64,000 nt of DNA. Origin: Laburnicola sp. R22_1. Its lineage: Eukaryota > Ascomycota > Dothideomycetes > Pleosporales > Didymosphaeriaceae. The notes under the pieces were generated by a model. That model was given only the letters and a program-made list of their open reading frames with translations, made no database searches and was not told where the DNA came from. A program made the translations under genes and the position numbers. Location: NCBI GenBank assembly GCA_014281115.1, contig JACONQ010000003.1:3782001-3846000 (forward strand). Direction: 5' to 3'. Shown here in pieces: positions 34,322 through 44,063 of the stretch; position 1 is the first letter of the stretch, and every line of letters begins with the position of its first letter.

Positions 34322-36765
34322 CTAATCACTGTCATACTCCACGTCCTCATCGCTCCCAGCTTCCATATTCTTATTTTCATGTCCACCATCTTCTCCGGCA
34401 TGTTTCAAATTCCGGCCAAGCTCCACCAACCGCTTTCTCCAGCCCCTTTCCATCAACCACTCATTGCCCTCTTCCCGAAGCACATCCTCAATTTCCCTTA
34501 CTGTCCGCTCCAACACTCGACACCAAGTAGCCCAACAATTGAATAACCTGGCATATAACGAAGGCGTGTCACCATCTTTGTCCCGGTGGTGTAAGTCCAC
34601 CCCAGCTTCAATCAATACTGTGAGTTTCTCTTCAAGAATCCTTGGAATCTCGCGGTGGCCATCATCCAATTCGTTCGAATGCAGTGCAAATTGTATAGCG
34701 TTTGCTCTTAATTTGTGACTGACAACGTGTGGATCTGCTCCTAATTTCAAGAGTGCGGAAATGATATCTACACCTAAGGCTCCTCTTTGTATGCATTGAG
34801 CAAGCAACGGTGTATAGCCATCGCTATCACGTGTTTCTAGGTCATAACCATTCTGCATTAGGAAATGTATCCATGAATGCAGTCTTTGCTCTTTCTCCGG
34901 CCGAGTGTACTCATCGATCGGGGTTATTAATGAAAATCCACTAGCCGTCGTGGAAGGATCAAATTTCCCATCAAGGTAGGTCTGCAATTCACAGAAAATA
35001 TTATCTGAAAGCATCATGCGTAAGCGTTCGTCGTTCGTTGCTGCCCAAACACCGAGTAGAATATCGCCTTCACCGCTACTTCTATTAGCCGTAGATTCAA
35101 CGAGCTTATATAAACTCACTTCAAAGATGCGCCCCCAACTCCCTGATTATCCAAATATCGTATCAAATCTGTGCGGCCTGACACACCTGCGTACTTCAGA
35201 TATCGTTTATCAGAACTAGAATCTCTTGGGTGGAGTCAAAGCTACTCACAAGGAGTGATAAGATAATTCCACTTGTAGATGTGTCGTAAGGAGTTATGCG
35301 GCCCCCTCGAATGGCGGCATCAATTTCTTCAATAGTTCCAAAACGATAAAGCTCCACATGTAAGCTCATATCTTCGACCATGCGGAAGGTATTTAGTTGT
35401 GTGTATAGTCTGACTTCGGAATTTGCGGTTGTTGACTTCACGAAACGGGCATTTGTTGCTGATAAAGACGTCCCACTCTTCGGAAGAAACAAGACCTGTG
35501 TTTCGAACCTGCTGGAGTTTGATATTTCTTTACCTGATGCTTTGGGAAGCTTGAAGGCCAATTTCCCAATGTCAAAGTCATATGTGATGAATTCAAATGA
35601 TGATCGTGATCGTCGCTGTTGTCTCTTTGGATGATTCTTCTCCCTCGAGATGACGCTAAGGTCTTTGATACCGCAATTGTCGTCGTTATCGGATCTGTGT
35701 GATGGAATGATCATGGCAGACGTGGCGTCTAGTCCAGTAAGATAGGACCATTGATCAAGTGAACTGGCGGTAGAGTGCGGGTGTTGAGCCGCGGCTTCTT
35801 GTAACGCTGACGATACGAGTGCGTTGAATTGCGACTGAATCCAGTACAAATGATCCTGTGAGACAGGGTCTCTACCATGACTGATGCTACCCAGAACCGC
35901 TTGTCTGAGAGGATCTTTCATGAGGAGTAGCGAAGCTAATGCCGTTTCCCAGTTGGGACCGATGAAATGAACCTCGCGATTGCTCAGCTTTGCTGCAATG
36001 GTGCGGCTAGATAAGGAGGTACGTATATCTTCGAGCTTGTTCATGACGAGTTGATTGCCTGTTTTTATCGTCTTCCTGGTTCGATTATGCTGGTTCTCAT
36101 TGTTCCGATGAGATCGTTGCAAGTCTCTGCAGATGACTGTTGTCGTTCGCTTCTGGTGCATAGAGTATGATAGTACTCTTTCGTTCTGAGCCTGCATCAT
36201 TGCCTGGCCTCGCTGCAAAACTCCCAACGTGGAAGTCGTTCGTTGAGTACTCTGATGTACAGCATCTTCTATCATCTTCTGGCCGATGGCAGAACGTTTT
36301 CTGGTTACCAGAAGTCAATAAACGTAGGTACAAATTGACGGTAGAACGATGCACTAGTGTCAATCGTGAAGAGATTCCGGGGACGATAAAAGAAACATGT
36401 TACCAAACCTTCCACAAGCGACAAGGCTACGCTCAGCGAAGTCTTCGACTGCTCCATGCGCTCCAACGACTTGCGCAGTGTCTTCCCGTCAAGCACATGT
36501 TTGACATTCGCCCACAGTTTGCTTTTCCCCTTGTACTTCGAAGCACGAACTTGTAGCGTACTCAACTCGCGTTGTAGCGCTCGAACAGCAGAGCTGACCT
36601 GATCGATCGCCGGGAGCAACTCCGGAGCAGGGATGAATGCCGTCGAAGTTGGATTCCTCAAGTCCTCGATATGTGTCTTCAACGTTTGGACGAGCGTCGT
36701 ATTGTCCTTGAGACATACCCGTAGGCTTTCCATCTCGATCGGTGCGTCTTCGATATCTGAAAGGA

Positions 36766-36773
36766 ACTGGTAG
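36766..36773. repeat. hAT target-site duplication, left copy
   Basis: The 8-bp word ACTGGTAG abuts the left end of the element and is repeated exactly at 42136-42143. Eight bases is the duplication length expected for hAT transposons. Confidence 0.92.
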
Positions 36774-36792
36774 CACATATGTCAACAATCAA
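36774..36792 (+). repeat. hAT terminal inverted repeat, left
   Basis: The 19 bp CACATATGTCAACAATCAA match the inverted right end at 17 of 19 positions; the differing bases are the AT pair at positions 5-6. Confidence 0.9.
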
Positions 36793-39202
36793 GTATACTT
36801 GGAAATCTCGTTTTTTCGGCAACCAAATCTGCAAATCAATCAGTTCAAGTCCGCCTGGATAATTTTGGCTGTAAATCAAACCTTAGAGATGGATTTGATT
36901 TGTAGATTTGGAAGATTTAATGTTATTATATAGCTGTAGCTGTAGGCCTTGTAGATGTGCAAGGGTCGTGATTTTCCTAGTGTTGTAATTGGCTTAACTT
37001 ACTAGTACGGGGCTGTCAACGCGTCCCTAGCCGTCAATCGGCGCGTACTCAGCCATCCCATCGCGCTGCTTCTGTTGCCGATTGCTATCGTCGCTATTAA
37101 AACGGTATACTTTTGTTGTTGTAGCGGCTATTGTTAGTAGCTTAGCGCTTACTTTTTGCTGCCTCTGCTTACCTCCAGGCCCAACAATAGCTCCCAAACG
37201 CGCTGTCGATAACAATCAACCCGCTGCTGTATCTGCCAACGTTAATAATAGCCGCCCTAAACGTCGCCGAGTCCTCACACAGAAGGCCTTAGAGGGAGAT
37301 GAGCTGCCTTACGGCACTACCAGCCAGCCAATTAAGTTACCCGAAACGCAGCCAGCTGCGCCGCCGTCACCGCTATTCCCAAGTATACCCGCCAAAGTTA
37401 CTGTCGAGGTAGCCGTTGAGGTGGCTGTTGACCCGCTTGTTGGGCAGGTTATAGGAGCGCCTGAGCGGCTATGGGAGTTGTAGTTGCTGGAGTCTTAGCC
37501 CGCGATCGCTGCAGCGGCTGCGGCATCAAAGGCAGCTATGGTGACTACTGTGGAGGAGGGTAGTAGGGAGGAGCTAGGCGGTTTCGACGCGCGCTTTATT
37601 AATAACTTCGAAGGCATTAATTAGAGCAAGCTGCGGCGTTTTAAGAAGCCATCGCGCACTCTTATAGGCAAGAAGATCTGGGTCTTTAAGCACGGCTACC
37701 GCATCGCCTTGCGAAGGACTGCTGCAGAAGTAAGCGCAGGTCAGCCAGAACGTACCTATTTTGTGTGCCGTTGGTGTCACAACAACACCGTTACTGGCGG
37801 CATCGTTAAGGTATCAACAGCTACAAGCTCGGCCGCAAAGCACCTGGGTATAAACAAGCGCGGCCATCGCATAACCCTGCGCGGGCAGCAGCTGCCGAAG
37901 CTACCTGGAGGTCAACAGACTATAACTGACGCGCTAAAGAAGGGTGTGGAGGTTAGCCAAGAGGTTGTCAATAAGCTAGGTAACTTTAACGTACAGGCTT
38001 TTCGGCTTGCTGCTGTGACCTGGCTTGTTGAAAACAACCACCTATTGCGCGAGTTTGAGACCAAGAGCTTTAGGCGCATGCTTCGTTTCGCCAACCCAGC
38101 TGCTAAAGAAGCGCTGTGGGCGAGCCACAACAGTGTTGCAAGGTTCGTAATGAGACTGTACGATCATTTGAAGCCGATTGTTAAAGCTGAGCTGTCAACT
38201 GCAGTTAGCAAAGTCCACATAAGCTTTAACGGCTGGACTACTAAAGGCGGCAAACGCAGCTTCTTTGGTGTTGTTGCTCACTACGTCAACACCAAGGGGA
38301 AGATTATGGACTTGCCTATAGCGCTGCCGCAGCTTATAGGCGTCTACAGCGGCGAGGCAATTGGGGAGTGCGTTGATAAGACGCTATTGTCGTTCGGTAT
38401 AACGCCGCAGAAGCTGGGTTACTTTGTGTTAGATAATGCTGCAAGCAACAATGTGGCTATCGAGTACCTAGCTTAAAGGCATAGGTTTTTATCGTCTTGG
38501 CAGCGGCTCCGTTGCGGTCCCTATACTCTTAACTTAGTTGGTCAAACTTTTATGTTTGGCAAGGATAAAGACGCGTACGATAACGACCCAAGGCATAAGA
38601 AAGATAAGGAGAAGTTTATGGCTAAATAGCGACGGCTGGGTCCTCTAGGCGTGTTCCTAGACATTATTAACTATATTAGTACGCTGAAGCAGCACTCTAG
38701 CTTTGCCCGTTTCTAGCACCTCGTGTACGATGAAGACCCCACCAACAACAACAATTTACTGCTAGCTGTAGTTAAGGCCTGCGTCACCTGCTAGAACAGC
38801 TATTGCGCTGCTTTTAAGCGAGGTATTATTCTTAAACAACCTATTATGGCTTACGCAAACCATCACATTAAGAAGACAGCTGATACTAATAAGGCTGCGC
38901 GCGATAATGGCAATAAGCTGTTATCTGTGCCGGCGTGGATGCGATTGGACGGCCTCACAGCTGCAGACTAGGCGGTGATAATTGACTACGTGGATATTCT
39001 GCGGCCGCTGAAAGTAGTCACTAAGCGGCTAGAGGGGCGTGGGAAGAAGCAGTATAAGCTCAACGGTCGCTTTGGCGCTATCTACGAGATTATACCTACT
39101 TTTGAACACCTAATCGCTGCTTTCGAAGAGCGCTTAGTTACTTGGGAGAGCGTTGATTTCGAGCAGCTAGACGCACTAGAAGACCACATGGCCATTACCG
39201 TA

Positions 39203-39242
39203 TTCGGCCACTCAACGCACAGACCCCACTCAACGCACAGTT
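39203..39242 (+). repeat. pogo-like terminal inverted repeat, left (40 bp)
   Basis: Starts TTCGGCCACTCAACGCACAG and contains two tandem copies of ACTCAACGCACAG separated by ACCCC (the second copy shares its first base). It is identical to the reverse complement of the right end. Confidence 0.92.
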
Positions 39243-39287
39243 AACACTAAAAATCGTATATTTTCAACACCTCATAACTCCACCAAT

Positions 39288-41137
39288 ATGGACCCGATCG
39301 ACGCAGCTGTTGAAGCTTTAAAATCCCTGGAGCTAGAAGAACGTCCTAATATATCCCAGGTTGCTCGGGAGTACGGCGTTGAGCGGTCGCGGCTCTCGAA
39401 GCGCTATCGAGGGGTTCAGGGCACCTATGCAACTCAGGCCAAAAAAAAGCGACTCCTCAACAATACACAGGAAAAACAGCTACTACAGTACATTAATAAG
39501 CTGTGTGTACAAGGCCTGCCCCCTACAAGAGAGATGATACGAAATTTCGCTAGAGAAATAGCACATCAAGAGCCAGGAAATCACTAGGTTAATCGCTATA
39601 TTGCGCGGCATCAAATTAACCTTATATCGCAATAGATATCTGGCATCAATAGCCAGCGCTACAAAGCCGATTCAGCCTTCAAATACGCCCTCTATTTCAA
39701 GCTTTTAGACAATAAGATCAAGCAGTACAACATCGCACCGTCAAATATATACAATATGGATAAGAAGGGCTTCTTAATTGGGGTAGTGTCAAAAATGAAG
39801 CGCGTGTTCTCTCGACAGCGATATGAGCAAGGAGGCGTCAAGCAGGTACTCCAGGACGGTAATAGAGAGTAGATAACGATAATAGCTTGTATATGCGCCA
39901 ACAGCAGCTCTCTTAAACCTGCCCTAATATATTAGGCGGCTTCTGGCAACATCCAGGACACATAGCTATAAGATTTCAATCCTTAAGAGCACCAGGCCTT
40001 TTTCGCCTCATCACCATCTAGATGGACAAACAACGAACTTAGGATTGCCTGGCTTAAGAGGTGCTTTCAAGAGAAGACTAAGAAGAAGGCAAAGCGCGAC
40101 TATCAACTCCTAATTCTTAATAGGCATAGCTCACACATTACTATAGAGTTTATCGAGTTCTGCAATTAAAATCGAATCCTCCTAGCTATCTACCCGCCGC
40201 ATTCAACTCATACGCTACAGCCTCTAGATGTCTGCCTTTTTAAGCCTCTTTCAGCTGCATATACAAAAGAGCTCTCCGAATTCATGTACAACAGCCAAGG
40301 ACTCACATCTATCACTAAGCGCGACTTCTTCCGCTTCTTCTATAAGGCATATAGAGTTGCATTCGCCAAAGAAACAATTATTAACGCCTTTAAAGTTACT
40401 GGCATCTCTCCGCTAAATAGCAACGCTATATTGAAGAAATTTAAGGATCTAGAGCCTAAGAGGCCATCAAGCAGCAATAGCACGTCGTCAGTACTCTCTG
40501 CAAGCGATTAGCGTAAAATTAAAGGACTTCTACAACAGGTAGTTGAGGATCTTAATAATAAACGCGTCTCGCAGCTGTCTCACACAATACACGCAATAGC
40601 GACTCAAAAACAGCTCGTCTAGCACGAAAACGATCGCCTTAGAGATGCCCTTTTCAATAAGAAGAAGCGCCGTAAGCGTGGCAAGGCATTACTACTTGAA
40701 CCCTCTAAGAATTACGCTAGCGGCGCCGTCTTCTAGTCGCCATTAAAAGTTAAGGCTGCCCGCAATCGCCAGGCTAAAAAAGACGCCAAAGCAGAAGAAC
40801 TACAACACCAGAAGGAGCGCGACAAGCTATGCTTGAGCAGAGGGCGCAGAAAAGGATGGCTGCAAAAGAGGTTAGGTTGCAAGAACAGCAGAGGAAGGCG
40901 GCAGAGCGCGAAGAAGATCTACTTGCGCGCGCAGCTGAAAAGCAACTCAGGACTGATATACAATTGGCTAAAAAGGGTAAGGCGCGTAGCCTCAAGGCTC
41001 CTGCACCTCCTGCTCATGTTATTGAGGACCTAGAGGTTGATGTTGAGGATCTATTAGTTATTGAAGGGGTGGTGGAGGCATCCGGCCCATCAACGCGCAC
41101 TCGCAAAGTACGCCTCCCACTGAGGTATCACACGTAG
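39288..41137 (+). pseudogene. pogo/Fot-type transposase, RIP-inactivated
   Basis: The N-terminus (from ATG 39288) has a pipsqueak-like helix-turn-helix (NISQVAREYGVERSRLSKRY) and a CENP-B-like second DNA-binding unit (LLQYINKLCVQGLPPTREM). The first stop is a TAG at about 39585. The DDE domain can be followed beyond it: YNMDKKGFLIG, where MDEKGF is usual, then LLILNRHSSHIT and IYPPHSTHTLQPLD. More than ten TAG stops and a probable Glu-to-Lys change in the catalytic motif show it is dead. A charged coiled-coil tail (RQAKKDAKAEELQHQKERDK) ends the gene. Confidence 0.85.
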
Positions 41138-41254
41138 TTTATTATTGCCAATCGATTTATCAAGCTTCTGCAAATGCTACTCTAAAAAATCTAGTGATTT
41201 TACGATATATATAGAGCTCTGCAGCTTTAAAAGTAATAGTGGTGGCTATCCTCA

Positions 41255-41294
41255 AACTGTGCGTTGAGTGGGGTCTGTGCGTTGAGTGGCCGAA
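41255..41294 (-). repeat. pogo-like terminal inverted repeat, right (40 bp)
   Basis: Perfect reverse complement of 39203-39242, ending CGTTGAGTGGCCGAA before the hAT coding sequence TTCGGTAACTT resumes. Confidence 0.92.
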
Positions 41295-42116
41295 TTCGGT
41301 AACTTACGCGCCGCTATCGCTAAACTAAAGCTTTACTACAGCAAACTAAGCGACTCCCCCGCCTACTACGCTGCAATCGTACTCCATCCCCGCTATCGCA
41401 ACTACTGCAAAGTAGCATGGGCCAACAACCCAGCTCGATTGGCAGCGGCTGATGCTGCTTTCCAGCAACTCTGGCGCCTCTATAACCATCGCCCAGCTCC
41501 TCGTCCGCAGCCGAAGCCTACAAAGTCACAAACGTGATTAACGACGCCATTAACGCTATAATCGAGGCAGAGAGCGACGACGAGGCAGACTATAGCGATG
41601 AGTACGAGCGCTAGCGTGCCAACGAGCCGCGTTGGAGTCGCGAAGATTTCAATCAACAAGGTAACCCAGTACGTTATTAGCTTAACCTACGCGGCAAGTA
41701 CCCAGCGTTGGCGCAGCTGGCGCTCGATATAATGACTATACCCGTCTCTAGCTGTGAGTGTGAGCGACTTTTCAGCGAGCTTAGTGATCTGTTGGAGCCA
41801 CGACGTCGCAAAATTGGAGCCAACTTGCTAGCAGCTCTACAGTGTGTGCGGAGGTGGATGGGAGCAGGTTTGATAGATGCTGACGACGAGATTGATGAAA
41901 GTACATTGACTGACTCTGCTGTTGACAGTTTGTATGGCGTATGCCAGTGGGACGATTCTACATAGTAATTATAGTACAAAGAGAAGATTTCAGTATATTA
42001 CATATTTGCAAATCTATTAAATCTATCAAATCTATAATACTATCAAATCCTCCAAATCCAGCATAACGTCACCTATCGACAAATCAAATTAAATCCGCGC
42101 GAAGATTTGGCTTGAT

Positions 42117-42135
42117 TTGATTGTTGACAATTGTG
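42117..42135 (-). repeat. hAT terminal inverted repeat, right
   Basis: TTGATTGTTGACAATTGTG, the inverted partner of 36774-36792. Confidence 0.9.
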
Positions 42136-42143
42136 ACTGGTAG
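42136..42143. repeat. hAT target-site duplication, right copy
   Basis: ACTGGTAG, identical to 36766-36773; it lies in the CYQ codons of the disrupted ankyrin gene. Confidence 0.92.
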
Positions 42144-42620
42144 CACTTCCCGCACGCTTGTAACACCACGTCCGCGACGCCCACCACCGCGAACGCGCTC
42201 GCGGCTAATGAAAATGGATCTGCCATAGCAGTTAAGGAGGCGTAAGACCGTGGACGAGAAGGGAAGAAAGAAAATGAGGGTGCTTTGCATCTCAGCCTCG
42301 TTCTCTTGGCGCATCTGCATACAGACAGGGGAGGAAAGATCACGTGAGAGGCTGAACCGAAAGGCACAGCCTCGTGAGAATTGAGGCGAAGTCACGCAAA
42401 TACTTAGCACAGCCTTCCATAAGCTTCATGCCTCAGCCATTCCGCCTTGCTACCATCTATCTCACATCCCTTCCATAAGCTTTGTTCTTTTTCTACCTCA
42501 CACCACACTACCTCACCACCTTAGGCACGTTACCACCTCCAGATGTCATACCAAACTACCTTTCCTCACCACCTTACCACCCATCAATCCCCTATCTTTC
42601 CACACTGTAGAAAGCCTCTG

Positions 42621-43010
42621 TTCTATACACAACTAACCCTCATTCAACCCTTGCCCCTATAAAACCCCAAAAAGTGAGCGTGGACTAACGTCTGACCCTA
42701 CCGCGTACATACTCCCCGTAATGCACAGTAAATCACCACCACCATACCTATCTCCATCTTTACGCGCCGCTCAAACTATGTATTCTATACACAACTACCC
42801 CCTTCCTAAACAGTGGGCGTAGACTACCCTCCCACCCTACCCTGACACCAACACCCCCAATGCATACCAGGTCACCATATCACATTACCAACACCCCAAT
42901 CTCAATCTTTCGCACTAGTCAAAAATATCATTCTATACACAACTATCCCCTCCTCCTTCCCTTCCTCCCCCACCCAGAAAAAAGTGAACGTCGACTTAGC
43001 CTCCCATCCA
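42621..43010 (+). repeat. Three diverged tandem units of about 150-160 bp
   Basis: The word TTCTATACACAACTA begins each unit at 42621, 42783 and 42931. Each is followed at the same relative place by AGTGAGCGTGGACTA, AGTGGGCGTAGACTA or AGTGAACGTCGACTT. The first two units then have a TAATGCA/CAATGCA word and a CATCTTTACGC/AATCTTTCGC word. Spacing is 162 then 148 bp. The first unit also has a TATAAAA box before the AGTGAGCG word. Confidence 0.75.
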
Positions 43011-43327
43011 AAACCCAAAACCCAGCCCTAACACCACCAGCCCAAAACCCAAGAAAAGGAAAAGAAAAAGCGAGCGACATCCTAACCCAGAGGAAAACCA
43101 ACCGTCCACCAACCGGGTATATAACCAACTTCAACTTCAATTCCAACCGCCCAAACCACTGTGCAGTCCAGTCCTTTCCAGCACACCCACCCAAACCCCG
43201 CGCCGCAATTACCTCAATTACCCCTCCCACCACAATCCAAACACAGCCAAATCCGCACGAACAAAAGGAAGTACCAAATCGTCAACTCTAAAAGCACAGA
43301 TAGATACCCAACTCCCCAAACATCAAC

Positions 43328-43355
43328 AAAAATAAAATAAAATAAAATAAAATAT
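43328..43355 (+). repeat. AAAAT microsatellite
   Basis: Five to six consecutive AAAAT units. Confidence 0.9.
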
Positions 43356-44063
43356 ATAACGCAAACAAACCCATCTCGCTCTCACTCTTGCTCGCACCTA
43401 CCCACACCCACCTCCACACAGACAGACACACATTGCCTAACACGCGCCCTACATCGAATCCAACCCTAGGCGCCAAACAAACACCTCTTCCTCCTCTACC
43501 AACAGACGCTGACCTACTTACTATATATCCCGCTCAACTCACTCCAACCCAGTCCGCAACCCCAACCAACTATGCACATATCCGGACCCAAAGCAGGTAC
43601 CAAAAAAAATCAAACCAAACACAACCGATCAAATGAATGAATGGATCTCATGATGAGCGAGCTTGCAGTGCTCCCACGTAAATACAACCCCTCCAACCCA
43701 CAACCGCCCACCCAACACAAGCAACAGCTACAGCCACCGCACTAACAACAACAAAAGAAACAGCGCCGAGCTCAAATTCCCCAAAGTCAAGACAAAAGAA
43801 AAGAACAAGTCAGATTTACGTTTCCTAGGTGCACTACCATTAGGAACACCCCCAACACCATGCTCAAACTCAAAAAGTCAAACAACAACAACAAAACCTC
43901 ACGCACAACTTGGGCTAAGAAAGAAACACAAAAGAAAAAGACATCATCGAATCGACAGACAAAATGCGCATCACGCGTACCCCCCCAGACGACAACCAAC
44001 CAAATGAATCGGAAACTACCATCGCATCGCACGCCGACAAAGCCGCTAGCCTAGCTAGACTAG

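Larger units (their letters stand above)
39203..41294 (+). mobile_element. Nested pogo/Fot-like (Tc1-mariner) transposon, 2092 bp
   Basis: The element sits inside the hAT transposase. It has 40-bp perfect inverted ends (39203-39242 and 41255-41294) that each contain the word ACTCAACGCACAG twice in tandem. Left-flanking TA is present (39201-39202), but the right flank reads TTCGG directly, so the TA duplication usual for this superfamily is missing or was lost on the right. It carries one transposase gene with many stops. The nesting order shows it arrived after the hAT element. Confidence 0.85.
37082..41965 (+). pseudogene. hAT transposase gene, stop-ridden and interrupted
   Basis: Coding pieces run from about 37082 to 39203 and from 41295 to 41965, all on the plus strand in consistent order. 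An N-terminal BED-like zinc finger is suggested by FVCRWCH and SAAKHLGINKRGH. A catalytic RNase H-like region follows (KVHISFNGWTTKGGKRSFFG; GYFVLDNAASNNV). The hAT dimerisation segment closes it (PVSSCECERLFSELSDLLEP). Stops occur where Trp or Gln is expected, for example TAG in FxHLVYDE near 38716, in CxNSYC near 38793 and in the DxAVIIDYV position near 38970, and TAA near 38475. These are the changes RIP causes (TGG to TAG, CAA to TAA). The gene is split by the nested element between VFG and NLRAAIAKL. Confidence 0.85.
36774..42135 (+). mobile_element. hAT-superfamily DNA transposon, 5362 bp, RIP-damaged
   Basis: The element is bounded by near-identical 19-bp inverted ends (CACATATGTCAACAATCAA on the left, CACAATTGTCAACAATCAA read inward from the right) and by a perfect 8-bp target duplication. 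Subterminal regions contain many copies of AAATCT/AGATTT words, as hAT transposase binding sites do. It carries one transposase gene on the plus strand with several in-frame stops, so it is not autonomous now. A second, unrelated 2.1-kb transposon is nested inside the transposase gene. Without that insert the element would be about 3.27 kb. Confidence 0.9.
34322..42226 (-). pseudogene. PigL_N-type ankyrin (NLR-like) gene split by a hAT transposon
   Basis: The gene begins at 42226 with MADPFSLAASAFAVVGVADV, a hydrophobic helix typical of PigL_N-type N-termini of fungal NLR-like proteins. It stops after 91 bases at 42136, where a transposon begins. The frame resumes at 36765, reading FLSDIEDAPIEMESLR. 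With the element and one target copy removed, the join is in frame. Downstream coding runs 36765-about 36404 (coiled coil) and about 36278-35245 (KLAFKLPKASGKEIS region), then short exons and ankyrin repeats (DSDGYTPLLAQC; HRDKDGDTPSLY) to 34322. The intron bounds 36279-36403 and near 35180-35240 are uncertain. A further one-base frame slip seems present in the GGGGG run near 35133. Such proteins are thought to act in self/non-self or stress sensing; this copy should be non-functional. Confidence 0.8.
42227..44063. other. C-rich intergenic region with diverged tandem repeat
   Basis: About 1.8 kb between the RIM15-type stop and the start of the disrupted ankyrin gene, both on the minus strand. 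The plus strand is strongly enriched in C and A (ACC, CCA, CCC words) with very little G. It holds three diverged copies of a roughly 150-bp unit and an AAAAT microsatellite. Frames in this stretch are low-complexity Pro/Thr/His/Asn strings and are not genes. Confidence 0.6.

Noticed and set aside
43288..44032. Long Pro/Asn/Thr frames and a hydrophobic minus-strand frame
   Set aside because: Low-complexity products of the CA-rich strand; no initiation context or family resemblance.
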